DNA of 13,445 bases from an uncultured Azospirillum sp. (GCA_937960755.1 CALGOL010000664.1:1-13445); one strand, 5' to 3'. Counted from the stretch's first letter, positions 8,346 to 13,445 are shown. Notes: a model not told the origin generated them from the letters alone. Numbers and translations are program-made.

Positions 8346-8457
8346 CACTGGGGCAGTGACAAACCCCCCTGGGGAGCGCTAGCTTAGCCGCGGTCTCGCT
8401 CGCCGGTTTTCGCAATGCGGCGATGGGACGCGCGTCGCACGCTTTTCGCATTAAGGA
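8346..8457 (+). promoter_or_regulatory. Structured 5' leader of serA (candidate)
   Basis: Three local hairpins can be drawn on the serA strand. The first is CACTG-GGG-CAGTG at 8346-8358. The second is CCCC-CCT-GGGG at 8364-8374. The third has outer arms AATGCG (8414-8419) and CGCATT (8447-8452), with an inner GCGA/TCGC pair. The third ends immediately before the Shine-Dalgarno AAGGA (8453-8457), which is 6 nt from the ATG. Such placement could affect ribosome access, but no conservation data are available and GC-rich DNA folds readily. Alphaproteobacteria have a known leader RNA motif upstream of serC; I cannot tell whether this is related. Confidence 0.25.
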
Positions 8458-8463
8458 ACGGTC

Positions 8464-9711
8464 ATGGCCGCGGTCAAGCACTCCAAGTCCAAGGACGACA
8501 TCAAGATCCTTCTGCTCGAAGGCATTCATCAGAACGCCATTAAAGAGCTGAACGCCAGCGGTTATCATAATGTCGAACTGCTGCCGGGCGCGCTCGCGGA
8601 AGAAGAGCTGAAGGAAAAAATCGCCGACGTTTACATGGTCGGCATTCGCTCACAAACCCAGTTGAAGGCGTCGGTGCTGGAAGCGGCCAAGCGGCTGTTC
8701 TGCGTCGGCTGCTTTTCCATCGGCACCAATCAGGTGGATTTGAAGGCCGCTCGTTCGTACGGCATTCCGGTGTTCAACGCGCCTTATTCCAACACCCGTT
8801 CGGTGGCGGAGCTGGTGATCGGCGAAATCGTCATGCTGATGCGTGGGATTTTCCCCAAGTCCCAGGGCGCCCATGTCGGCACTTGGACCAAGTCGGCGGC
8901 GAATTCGTTCGAGTTGCGCGGCAAGACCCTAGGCATCGTGGGTTACGGCCATATCGGGACGCAGGTTTCGATTTTGGCGGAAGCCATGGGCATGAACGTC
9001 GTTTTCTTCGACATCGTTAAGAAGCTGGCGCTGGGCAACGCCAAGGCTTGCGGCACGCTCGACGAATTGCTGGAGATTTCCGACGTCGTCACGCTGCACG
9101 TGCCGCAAACCCCGTCCACCCGCGACATGATGGGCGAAGCGCAGTTCGCCAAGATGAAGCAGGGGTCGTATTTCCTCAACGCCGCCCGCGGCACCGTGGT
9201 GCAGATCGATTCGCTGGCCGCCGCGTTGAAGAGCGGCCGTCTGCTCGGCGCCGCCATCGACGTGTTCCCGGTGGAGCCAGGCAGCAACAAGGAAAAGTTC
9301 GTCAGCCCGCTGCAAGGGCTCGACAACGTCATCCTGACGCCGCATATCGGCGGCTCGACCAAGGAAGCGCAGGAAAACATCGGCACCGAAGTGGCGCAGA
9401 AGCTGACGGATTTCTCCGACAACGGCTCGACCATCGGCGCGGTCAATTTCCCGCAAGCCGCTTTGCCGGTGCATCGCGCTTGCACCCGCTTCCTGCACAT
9501 TCATCGCAACGTGCCGGGGGTGATGCGGCAGGTTAATGACGTGCTGTCGCGGCATGGCCTTAATATCGCCGCACAATATCTGCAAACCGACCCGGAACTC
9601 GGTTATGTGGTGGTGGATGTGGACGGCGAGGTGGACCCGGAAGTCTTGCGGCGCGAACTGCGCGCGGTGGACGGAACGCACAAGGTCCGCTTCCTTTACC
9701 CGGAAAGCTGA
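8464..9711 (+). CDS. serA: D-3-phosphoglycerate dehydrogenase (E. coli type)
   Basis: Catalyses NAD-dependent oxidation of 3-phosphoglycerate to 3-phosphohydroxypyruvate, the first step of serine synthesis in the cytoplasm. The 415 residues align along their length with the 410-residue E. coli enzyme. The NAD-binding motif GYGHIG is at 160-165. Catalytic residues are Arg242, Glu271 and His294, equivalent to E. coli R240, E269 and H292. The C-terminal ACT domain (about 341-415) keeps His347, Asn349 and Asn367, equivalent to the serine-binding H344, N346 and N364, so feedback inhibition by serine is predicted. The start is supported by AAGGA 6 nt upstream and by homology. serC is not adjacent in this window. 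A strong hairpin follows 37 bp after the stop. Assignment is very secure. Confidence 0.97.
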   Translation: MAAVKHSKSKDDIKILLLEGIHQNAIKELNASGYHNVELLPGALAEEELKEKIADVYMVGIRSQTQLKASVLEAAKRLFCVGCFSIGTNQVDLKAARSYGIPVFNAPYSNTRSVAELVIGEIVMLMRGIFPKSQGAHVGTWTKSAANSFELRGKTLGIVGYGHIGTQVSILAEAMGMNVVFFDIVKKLALGNAKACGTLDELLEISDVVTLHVPQTPSTRDMMGEAQFAKMKQGSYFLNAARGTVVQIDSLAAALKSGRLLGAAIDVFPVEPGSNKEKFVSPLQGLDNVILTPHIGGSTKEAQENIGTEVAQKLTDFSDNGSTIGAVNFPQAALPVHRACTRFLHIHRNVPGVMRQVNDVLSRHGLNIAAQYLQTDPELGYVVVDVDGEVDPEVLRRELRAVDGTHKVRFLYPES

Positions 9712-9748
9712 TCGACGCGAGTTGTCATTGCGCTTTTCATACAAGCAT

Positions 9749-9785
9749 ATGAACCCGGTCCTCGCGTGGGCCGGGTTCATCTTTT
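9749..9785 (+). terminator. Strong intrinsic terminator-like hairpin after serA, overlapping the next start codon
   Basis: ATGAACCCGGTCC (9749-9761) pairs with GGGCCGGGTTCAT (9768-9780) over 13 bp. The only imperfect pair is one G-T, and the loop is the 6 nt TCGCGT. The sequence CTTTT follows at 9781-9785. It lies 37 bp after the serA stop and is the strongest hairpin I found in the window. It also encodes the first eleven codons of the downstream gene. Confidence 0.65.
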
Positions 9786-10459
9786 GGGTGCTGGCGGCGA
9801 CGAGTCCGGCGGCGGCGGCGGCGGAGGCTTGCCCGACCGTCGGCCGCATTGACTTGGCGGTCGACGAGCTGGATCCGCCGGTGCGTCACGTCTTTGACCG
9901 CACGACCGGTCAATTGTCGGCGATGCCGGGGCGGGGCCATGGGCCGCAAGGCGCGATCAAAAGCGCCGTGCTGGGATTGACGGTGGTGCGCTTCGGCTTT
10001 GTTTCCGAAATCGGCGCTATTTTCAGCCTGGGGCCGAACGCCACGGTGTGCGGCCGGATGAACCTGCTGAAAGTATCGTTCGGCTATCAGGAGCGCACGG
10101 TCTACGTCGCCCGCGAATTGCCGCGCGACACCTGCATTCACGGCGAGGTGCTGGCGCATGAAATGAAGCATGTGAAGGTCGACGACGAGCTGCTGGCGGA
10201 ATACATCGAGATCGTCCGCAAACGGCTGGAGGCCTTCGTCGCGCGGCTGGGGCCGACAGTGTCGCGCTCGCAAAACCACGCCATGACGGTGATGCGCGGC
10301 CAGGTCGACCGCGAATTGGCGGCGCTGAACCGGGAATTCACCCGTGAACGCGACCGCCGTCAAATGCAGATCGACACCATTCAAGAATACCGCCGCGTCA
10401 CTGATAGCTGCAACGGCGAGGCGCTGAAGTATCTGAAGGGCCGCAAGCCGCATATGTGA
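9749..10459 (+). CDS. Exported protein with HExxH metallopeptidase-like motif, unknown function
   Basis: I do not recognise a named family. The 236-residue product starts with a hydrophobic signal sequence (MNPVLAWAGFIFWVLAATSP, then a run of Ala), so it should be periplasmic. At 137-141 it has HEMKH, matching the HExxH zinc-peptidase motif. Asp145, Asp146, Glu147 and Glu151 nearby are possible third ligands. Cys28, Cys101, Cys129 and Cys221 could form two disulfides. The C-terminal third (about 147-215) is charged and probably helical. The ATG at 9749 has no clear ribosome-binding site and lies inside the serA terminator-like hairpin. In-frame TTG codons at 9722 or 9728 would add Arg and Lys to the signal peptide n-region. 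A longer frame back to 9536 runs inside serA and is not credible. That it is a coding gene is likely; peptidase activity is unproven. Confidence 0.8.
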   Translation: MNPVLAWAGFIFWVLAATSPAAAAAEACPTVGRIDLAVDELDPPVRHVFDRTTGQLSAMPGRGHGPQGAIKSAVLGLTVVRFGFVSEIGAIFSLGPNATVCGRMNLLKVSFGYQERTVYVARELPRDTCIHGEVLAHEMKHVKVDDELLAEYIEIVRKRLEAFVARLGPTVSRSQNHAMTVMRGQVDRELAALNREFTRERDRRQMQIDTIQEYRRVTDSCNGEALKYLKGRKPHM

Positions 10460-10460
10460 G

Positions 10461-10482
10461 GGCGATTGCGAAGAGAATCGCC
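10461..10482. terminator. Hairpin between convergent genes, candidate bidirectional terminator
   Basis: GGCGATT (10461-10467) and AATCGCC (10476-10482) form a perfect 7-bp stem with an 8-nt loop in the 42-bp gap between the HExxH gene and elbB. It starts 2 bp after the HExxH gene stop. There is no T run on either side, only CTTCCTTG on the plus strand. Confidence 0.4.
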
Positions 10483-10501
10483 GCCGCCCTTCCTTGTGCG
10501 C

Positions 10502-11173
10502 TTACGCTTCCATTAACTTCAGCAAGGCCGCCACGGTGTTGGCGGCGCCGTCGGCGATCTGGCTGACGCTGGCGTCAAGCATGTAGCAAGGCGACGTCAC
10601 CAGCTTTAGGCCCTCGTCGACGATGATTTCGCCGTGGGTGGTCGGGCAATGCACGGCGCCCAGTTTTTCCAGCGCCGCCGCGGTTCCTTCGTCCGAACCG
10701 ATGGTCAGCTTGGCGCCTTCGCCGCCGAACAGCTTAGCGAGGATCGCCGGCGCGATGCACAGCGCGCCGATCGGCTTGCCGGCGTCGCGGGCGGCGCGAA
10801 TCGCCTTCTCCACATCGGGATTAACCGTGCAGTCGGGGCCTTTGAAGGCGAAGTCGCACAGGTTCTTGGCGGCGCCGAAGCCGCCCGGCAGGATCAGCGC
10901 GTCGACCTCGGCCGGATCGAAGGTCGCCAGATCGGCGATCTTGCCGCGGGCGATGCGGGCGGCCTCGGTCAGCACGTTGCGGCTTTCCGCCATTTCCTGG
11001 CCCGTCAGGTGATTGACGACATGGGCTTGCGGAATGTCGGGGGCGAAGATCACCGCAGCGGCGCCCGCCCGGTCGATGGCGAGCAGCGTCAGCACCGCTT
11101 CATGAATTTCCGCGCCGTCATAAACGCCGCAGCCGGCCAGAATGACGCCGATCTTTTTGGCAGCTTTGCTCAT
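10502..11173 (-). CDS. elbB: Isoprenoid biosynthesis glyoxalase ElbB (DJ-1/PfpI superfamily)
   Basis: Cytosolic class I glutamine amidotransferase-like protein. The E. coli homologue has glyoxalase activity and was linked genetically to isoprenoid synthesis, although its physiological role is unclear. I place the start at 11173, giving 223 residues that begin MSKAAKKIGVILAGCGVYDG and match the E. coli start. GGGAGG lies 10 nt upstream (11184-11189 on the plus strand). A longer frame to 11326 adds an Arg/Gly-rich stretch with no homology. The nucleophile-elbow Cys is Cys139 in GALCIAPA. The conserved N-terminal EIHEAVLTLLAI and the motif PGGFGAAKNL are present. It converges on the HExxH gene and diverges from the PAS-LytTR gene, with 126 bp between starts. 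The family match is strong along the whole length. Confidence 0.95.
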   Translation of the reverse strand: MSKAAKKIGVILAGCGVYDGAEIHEAVLTLLAIDRAGAAAVIFAPDIPQAHVVNHLTGQEMAESRNVLTEAARIARGKIADLATFDPAEVDALILPGGFGAAKNLCDFAFKGPDCTVNPDVEKAIRAARDAGKPIGALCIAPAILAKLFGGEGAKLTIGSDEGTAAALEKLGAVHCPTTHGEIIVDEGLKLVTSPCYMLDASVSQIADGAANTVAALLKLMEA

Positions 11174-11299
11174 GTTTGATCGTCCTCCCAGAACGCTGTT
11201 GTTAGCGGATTTTGGCCGCAAGCCTAGCAGAGCGCGGCTTTTCCCGCCACCGCCGCCACGGCGCTTGCGGCGACGGCGGCGGCGCGGCACAACAAACCT

Positions 11300-11983
11300 A
11301 TGGAAAGCTTCGCCTACCGCTTGCAACGTTTAGAGACCGGCGTCGTCCTGCTGGACGGCGAGGCGCGCATCATGGCGCTTAACCCGACCGCGGAACGCCT
11401 GCTGGGGCGTCCGGCGGCGGAATTGCTGGGCCGCGCCATCGCCGACGTCCATCCGCCCGCCGCCCGCGGCAAGCTGGATTGGCTGTTGCAGGCGGCGCAA
11501 GGACAGGAAAGCGCCGCCCTGGCGGCGACTTTGCCGGGGCGTACGCTGCTGCTCAAGGCGACTCGGCTTGCTCCGGCTGGAATTTGTCTTTCCTTATGCC
11601 CGATTGACGACGGCGGCCAGCCGCCGCCGGGAACCGAGTCGACGCCCTTGGTGAAACTGCCGGTGTCGCGCGGCGGCGGCGTGGCGCTGGTGGCGCTTGA
11701 CGATGTCGCTTACCTGCGCGCCGACGGGCATTACACCCACGTCGCGGCGGCGGCGGGGGAAGACGGCTTTTGCCCGCTGGCGCTGGCGGAGCTGGAGCAG
11801 CGCTTGGACGCCGCCGGTTTCATGCGGGTTCACCGCTCCTACATCGTCAATCTGCGCCACGCCGCGGGCGTGCGGCGGGAAGACGGTCGGGTGACTCTGC
11901 TCACCGCCGCTCTGCGCAGTCCTGCCGTGCCGGTGGGGCGCGGCAAGGTCGAGGCGATTCGCCGGCTGTTCGCGCTGATTTGA
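11300..11983 (+). CDS. PAS-LytTR one-component transcriptional regulator, RcoM-like
   Basis: Predicted DNA-binding regulator of 227 residues: a PAS domain (about 5-100), a Pro/Gly-rich linker (about 101-116) and a LytTR domain (about 117-225) with ADGHYTHV and the RVHRSYIVNL signature. This matches RcoM, the heme-based CO sensor that controls CO-related genes and, in Rhodospirillum rubrum, cowN. His51 in DVHPPAARGKL aligns, from memory, with the RcoM heme ligand His74. The region of the second ligand Met104 reads ALAATLPGR, with Leu. The segment holding Cys94 of ferric RcoM is shortened by about seven residues. Heme or CO sensing is therefore plausible but uncertain. No clear Shine-Dalgarno precedes the ATG. 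The next gene on the same strand is cowN, 156 bp on, with direct repeats between. The PAS-LytTR call is firm; the RcoM function is inferred. Confidence 0.85.
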   Translation: MESFAYRLQRLETGVVLLDGEARIMALNPTAERLLGRPAAELLGRAIADVHPPAARGKLDWLLQAAQGQESAALAATLPGRTLLLKATRLAPAGICLSLCPIDDGGQPPPGTESTPLVKLPVSRGGGVALVALDDVAYLRADGHYTHVAAAAGEDGFCPLALAELEQRLDAAGFMRVHRSYIVNLRHAAGVRREDGRVTLLTAALRSPAVPVGRGKVEAIRRLFALI

Positions 11984-12006
11984 CGGGCGTCGCGAGGACC
12001 GGCCGC

Positions 12007-12057
12007 CGCCGTTCGTGCGCTTAAAACGCCGTTGGCGCAGCCGGCGCGCCGCTGGCG
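12007..12057 (+). repeat. Triplet direct repeat with exact 20-bp period, candidate RcoM-like binding site
   Basis: CGCCGTTCGTG (12007-12017), CGCCGTTGGCG (12027-12037) and CGCCGCTGGCG (12047-12057) start exactly 20 bp apart. All three share positions 1-5, 7, 9 and 11, and copies 2 and 3 differ at one base. The array starts 24 bp after the regulator's stop codon and ends 82 bp before the cowN start. LytTR proteins typically bind direct repeats spaced about two helical turns apart, which fits. CGCCG is common in this GC-rich DNA, so chance cannot be excluded without statistics. Confidence 0.5.
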
Positions 12058-12066
12058 GACCGCGTG

Positions 12067-12095
12067 TTGCGCATGCGAACGACGGCGGGTTATCC
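12067..12095 (+). promoter_or_regulatory. Candidate weak, activator-dependent cowN promoter
   Basis: TTGCGC (12067-12072) and TTATCC (12090-12095) are 17 bp apart; shifting the second element by one base gives TATCCG. Both hexamers are poor matches to consensus, as expected if an activator is needed. The -35-like element begins exactly 20 bp after the third direct repeat starts, so the repeats and promoter are in register. A start near 12102 would give a leader of about 38 nt. Confidence 0.28.
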
Positions 12096-12097
12096 GC

Positions 12098-12123
12098 AAG
12101 GTAAGTTCACTCCACCTTTTTTT
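12098..12123 (+). terminator. Weak hairpin plus T run, possible terminator of the regulator gene
   Basis: AAGGT (12098-12102) pairs with ACCTT (12114-12118), and a run of seven T spans 12117-12123. The loop of 11 nt can form one small inner stem. The stem is short. If cowN is transcribed from the candidate promoter, its RNA would begin inside this hairpin and so escape it. Confidence 0.3.
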
Positions 12124-12139
12124 GCCGGAGCCGCCGCCA

Positions 12140-12439
12140 ATGGACGCCATCGACGTATCTCCTGACCGCTATGTCAGCTTCAAGGGCATCGACTGCGACG
12201 ACAACGCCGCCCGCGTGATCGCCGCGATTCGCCGCCATATCGACGACCCCGCCAAGACCAACGCCTTCTGGGAGCATTTTAAAGTCAAGCTGTCGCAGGC
12301 CGGCGCGGTGCGCGCCCGCACCGCCGACGGGCTGTGCCTGCTGTGCTCGTACGTCTATATGATCGACGAGTTGTTCGAGGAGCACGACGACCAAGAGGGG
12401 CTCGCGCTGTTGCGCAAGCTGGAGGACGAGTGCTGCTGA
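12140..12439 (+). CDS. cowN: CowN, protein sustaining N2 fixation in the presence of CO
   Basis: Small cytosolic protein that protects nitrogenase from inhibition by carbon monoxide; in Rhodospirillum rubrum it is needed for N2-dependent growth under CO and is controlled by RcoM. The product has 99 residues, near the family's usual 90-100. The hallmark N-terminal segment is DRYVSFKGIDCDDNA (9-23), followed by HIDDPAKTNAFWEHF and the acidic C-terminal ELFEEHDDQEGLALL ending in ECC. It has five cysteines (19, 66, 69, 98, 99). The middle segment LCLLCSYVYMIDEL seems to differ from the HxxIN-type segment I recall in other CowN proteins. The ATG at 12140 has GGAG (12127-12130) 9 nt upstream; the upstream in-frame ATG at 12032 lies in the repeat region and is rejected. 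The RcoM-like gene next door supports the call. No nif gene is in the window. Confidence 0.9.
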   Translation: MDAIDVSPDRYVSFKGIDCDDNAARVIAAIRRHIDDPAKTNAFWEHFKVKLSQAGAVRARTADGLCLLCSYVYMIDELFEEHDDQEGLALLRKLEDECC

Positions 12440-12459
12440 CCTGCGCCCATCAGGGTCAG
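12436..12459. terminator. Inverted repeat joining the two convergent stop codons
   Basis: CTGACC (12436-12441) and GGTCAG (12454-12459) form a 6-bp stem, with a G-T pair possible at each end. The cowN stop TGA lies in the left arm and the stop of the minus-strand ClpP-like gene lies in the right arm, so each gene ends inside the structure. No T run follows, so terminator function is uncertain. Confidence 0.35.
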
Positions 12460-13076
12460 TTGATGATGTTGTAGCGCTCCAACTCGCGGCGGCTCAGCCA
12501 GTGCATGTCGGTGGATTGGGTGTCGGTGATCGGGTGCATCAGCTCCATCGACACCGACATATCCACCAGATAGCGCGCCTGGGCCGCCATCACCGACGCC
12601 GCCGATTGTTCGATCAGGCTCAAGACTTCCTTCGCGCCCGCCGGGCCTTGGCGGCGGATGACTTCGGTGACGTCGCGCAGCAGTTCCTTATTGCCGGTGA
12701 TCGACGACATGTGGACGCCGACGCGGGCGCCGGGCTCGATGGTGCGGAAGATGCCGCCGATCAGCGCGTAAACACAGGCGCTGGCGCAGGCTTGCCCGCG
12801 GTTGACCCGCGTCGGCAAGCCGATTTCCCGCAAGAAGCGGCCGATGGCGAGCGCGGCGTAAACATTGCCGCCGGGCGAGGCGAAAATCACCTCCGACACC
12901 GGCTTGGCGTTGAGGATTTCACGGCGGAAGCGCTTTTCGTCGCCGTACTGGAACTCCCCGGTGACCAAAACGGCGGTTTCGCCGCCCTGCCGATAGAATT
13001 CGTAGTCAAGCGCTTGCGCGCCGCCTGAGAAAACACCCAAGGCGGCCCCGGCGATGAGAGCGGCGACGCGGCTCAT
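12456..13076 (-). CDS. Exported ClpP/crotonase-fold protein, putative periplasmic serine hydrolase
   Basis: The 206-residue product begins with a signal sequence (MSRVAALIAGAALGVFSGGA, then QA before LDYEF), so it should be periplasmic. The body resembles the predicted periplasmic ClpP-like proteins of COG3904: FASPGGNVYAAL near 65-76, CASACVYALIGG with candidate nucleophile Ser99, and GVHMS with candidate His122. Cys97 and Cys101 flank the Ser. A third catalytic residue is not obvious. Substrate and activity are unknown. The start codon overlaps the stop of the upstream minus-strand gene as ATGA (13076-13073), which points to translational coupling with the glycine-zipper protein. It converges on cowN with 16 bp between stop codons. 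The fold assignment rests on motifs seen by eye. Confidence 0.8.
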   Translation of the reverse strand: MSRVAALIAGAALGVFSGGAQALDYEFYRQGGETAVLVTGEFQYGDEKRFRREILNAKPVSEVIFASPGGNVYAALAIGRFLREIGLPTRVNRGQACASACVYALIGGIFRTIEPGARVGVHMSSITGNKELLRDVTEVIRRQGPAGAKEVLSLIEQSAASVMAAQARYLVDMSVSMELMHPITDTQSTDMHWLSRRELERYNIIN

Positions 13077-13445
13077 GCGGTTTTCCGCGTCCAGCCGACG
13101 GAACCTTCCGCCCGGCAGTACTCCGCCATTTCGACATATTCCTTGCCGTCCACATAAGCCACTTCGCGCACGGTGCGGCAGGCGTCGCCCTTCGCCGGCT
13201 TGGCGCCGGGGCGGCGCGCCGGGGTTTCGGCGCTGCTCACCACTTCGCTATAACCATGAACGCCGGGGTTGCGGTCGCTGTTCCAGCGAATCATTTCGCC
13301 GTCGGTCAGCGAGCGTTGCGAGGCGCTTTCCAGCTTCGCTTGGTCGGCGTCGTCCAGCAGTTGGCCGATCAGCGAGCCGGCGATAAAGCCGGCCACCGCG
13401 CCGATGGCGGCGCCGCCGGCCGTCCCGATGCCGGAGTTGTTGCCG
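13073..13445 (-). CDS. Glycine-zipper surface-antigen-like protein (17 kDa antigen type), 5'-truncated by the window
   Basis: The frame is open to the window end, so the true start lies beyond 13445; the GTG at 13396 is internal. The visible N-terminal part is a glycine zipper, reading GIGTAGGAAIGAVAGFIAGS before LIGQLL. It is followed by DDADQAKLESASQRSL, matching the DExD(R/Q)xK segment after the zipper in Rickettsia 17 kDa antigen-like proteins. The C-terminal half has ACRTVREVAYVDGKEYVEMAEYCRAEGSVGW, in which two Cys and the final GxW fit the family's C-terminal domain. Such proteins are usually outer-membrane lipoproteins; the lipobox would be outside the window. It is translationally coupled to the downstream ClpP-fold gene by an ATGA overlap. 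The family call is fairly secure, the function unknown. Confidence 0.82.
   Translation of the reverse strand, partial: GNNSGIGTAGGAAIGAVAGFIAGSLIGQLLDDADQAKLESASQRSLTDGEMIRWNSDRNPGVHGYSEVVSSAETPARRPGAKPAKGDACRTVREVAYVDGKEYVEMAEYCRAEGSVGWTRKTA

Larger units (their letters stand above)
8214..8463. other. Divergent intergenic region between the outer-membrane patatin gene and serA
   Basis: This 250-bp region must hold the promoters of two divergent genes, but I cannot identify a good -35/-10 pair for either. It contains an inverted repeat near the patatin gene (8233-8259). The 9-mer AAGCGCGAC occurs twice, 40 bp apart (8270-8278 and 8310-8318). Several hairpins lie in the 120 bp before serA. 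No convincing short open frame is present. Confidence 0.45.

Noticed and set aside
8214..8348. 45-residue N-terminal extension of the outer-membrane patatin
   Set aside because: It would place Arg-rich sequence before a clear signal peptide, and a ribosome-binding site precedes the start at 8213.
9536..9748. N-terminal extension of the HExxH gene back into serA
   Set aside because: The extension is out-of-frame serA coding sequence, Trp/Arg/Cys-rich, and would put 71 residues ahead of the signal peptide.
11215..11242. GCCGC/GCGGC inverted repeat followed by TTTT, terminator-like
   Set aside because: It sits between divergent genes with no gene upstream on the plus strand to terminate, and the stem is only 5 bp with a 14-nt loop.
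11251..11281. CGCCGCC/GGCGGCG inverted repeat just before the PAS-LytTR gene
   Set aside because: Simple CGC/GGC runs of this kind are frequent in this GC-rich DNA; no other feature supports a function.
11174..11326. N-terminal extension of ElbB upstream of 11173
   Set aside because: It is an Arg/Gly-rich stretch read through the divergent intergenic region, without homology, while 11173 has a good ribosome-binding site and matches the family start.
12033..12047. Possible sigma-54 promoter upstream of cowN (TGGC with a GC 12 bp on)
   Set aside because: Only the GG and GC positions match; the TTGC element is absent, and the sequence is part of the direct repeat.

Overview
The window is GC-rich bacterial chromosome with dense, ordinary-sized genes. 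Nothing in it points to a mobile element, prophage or CRISPR array. Protein similarities judged by eye suggest a proteobacterium, most likely an alphaproteobacterium of the Rhodospirillaceae type. The replicative polymerase is proteobacterial DnaE, SerA is the E. coli-type enzyme, and there is a type Vd-like outer-membrane patatin. The most specific clue is CowN, a small protein known from nitrogen fixers, which implies a nif system elsewhere in the genome. Taxonomy is inference only.

Layout, left to right: (1) bases 1-2747, the 3' three-quarters of dnaE; (2) 2822-3787, a soluble patatin-like hydrolase of the RssA type; (3) 3950-5788, an NhaP2/CvrA-type cation/proton antiporter with cytosolic regulatory domains; (4) 5832-8213, minus strand, a secreted patatin fused to a POTRA and a beta-barrel; (5) 8214-8463, a divergent intergenic region with an inverted repeat and a structured serA leader; (6) 8464-9711, serA, followed by a strong hairpin that contains the start codon of the next gene; (7) 9749-10459, an exported HExxH protein of unknown function; (8) 10502-11173, minus strand, elbB; (9) 11300-11983, a PAS-LytTR one-component regulator resembling the CO sensor RcoM; (10) 12140-12439, cowN; (11) 12456-13076 and 13073-13445, minus strand, a ClpP-fold exported protein and a glycine-zipper surface-antigen protein overlapping by ATGA and cut by the window end.

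The most interesting part is 11300-12439. An RcoM-like regulator lies next to cowN, which protects nitrogenase from carbon monoxide. Between them are three direct repeats with an exact 20-bp period (12007, 12027, 12047), and a weak promoter-like -35 element begins at the next 20-bp step (12067). RcoM control of cowN is known from Rhodospirillum rubrum. Here the regulator keeps the expected heme-ligand His (H51) but, by my from-memory alignment, lacks the Met ligand and the Cys that serve in the characterised RcoM. It may therefore be a variant sensor. No other grouping in the window looks like a dedicated system; the remaining genes are housekeeping or envelope genes.
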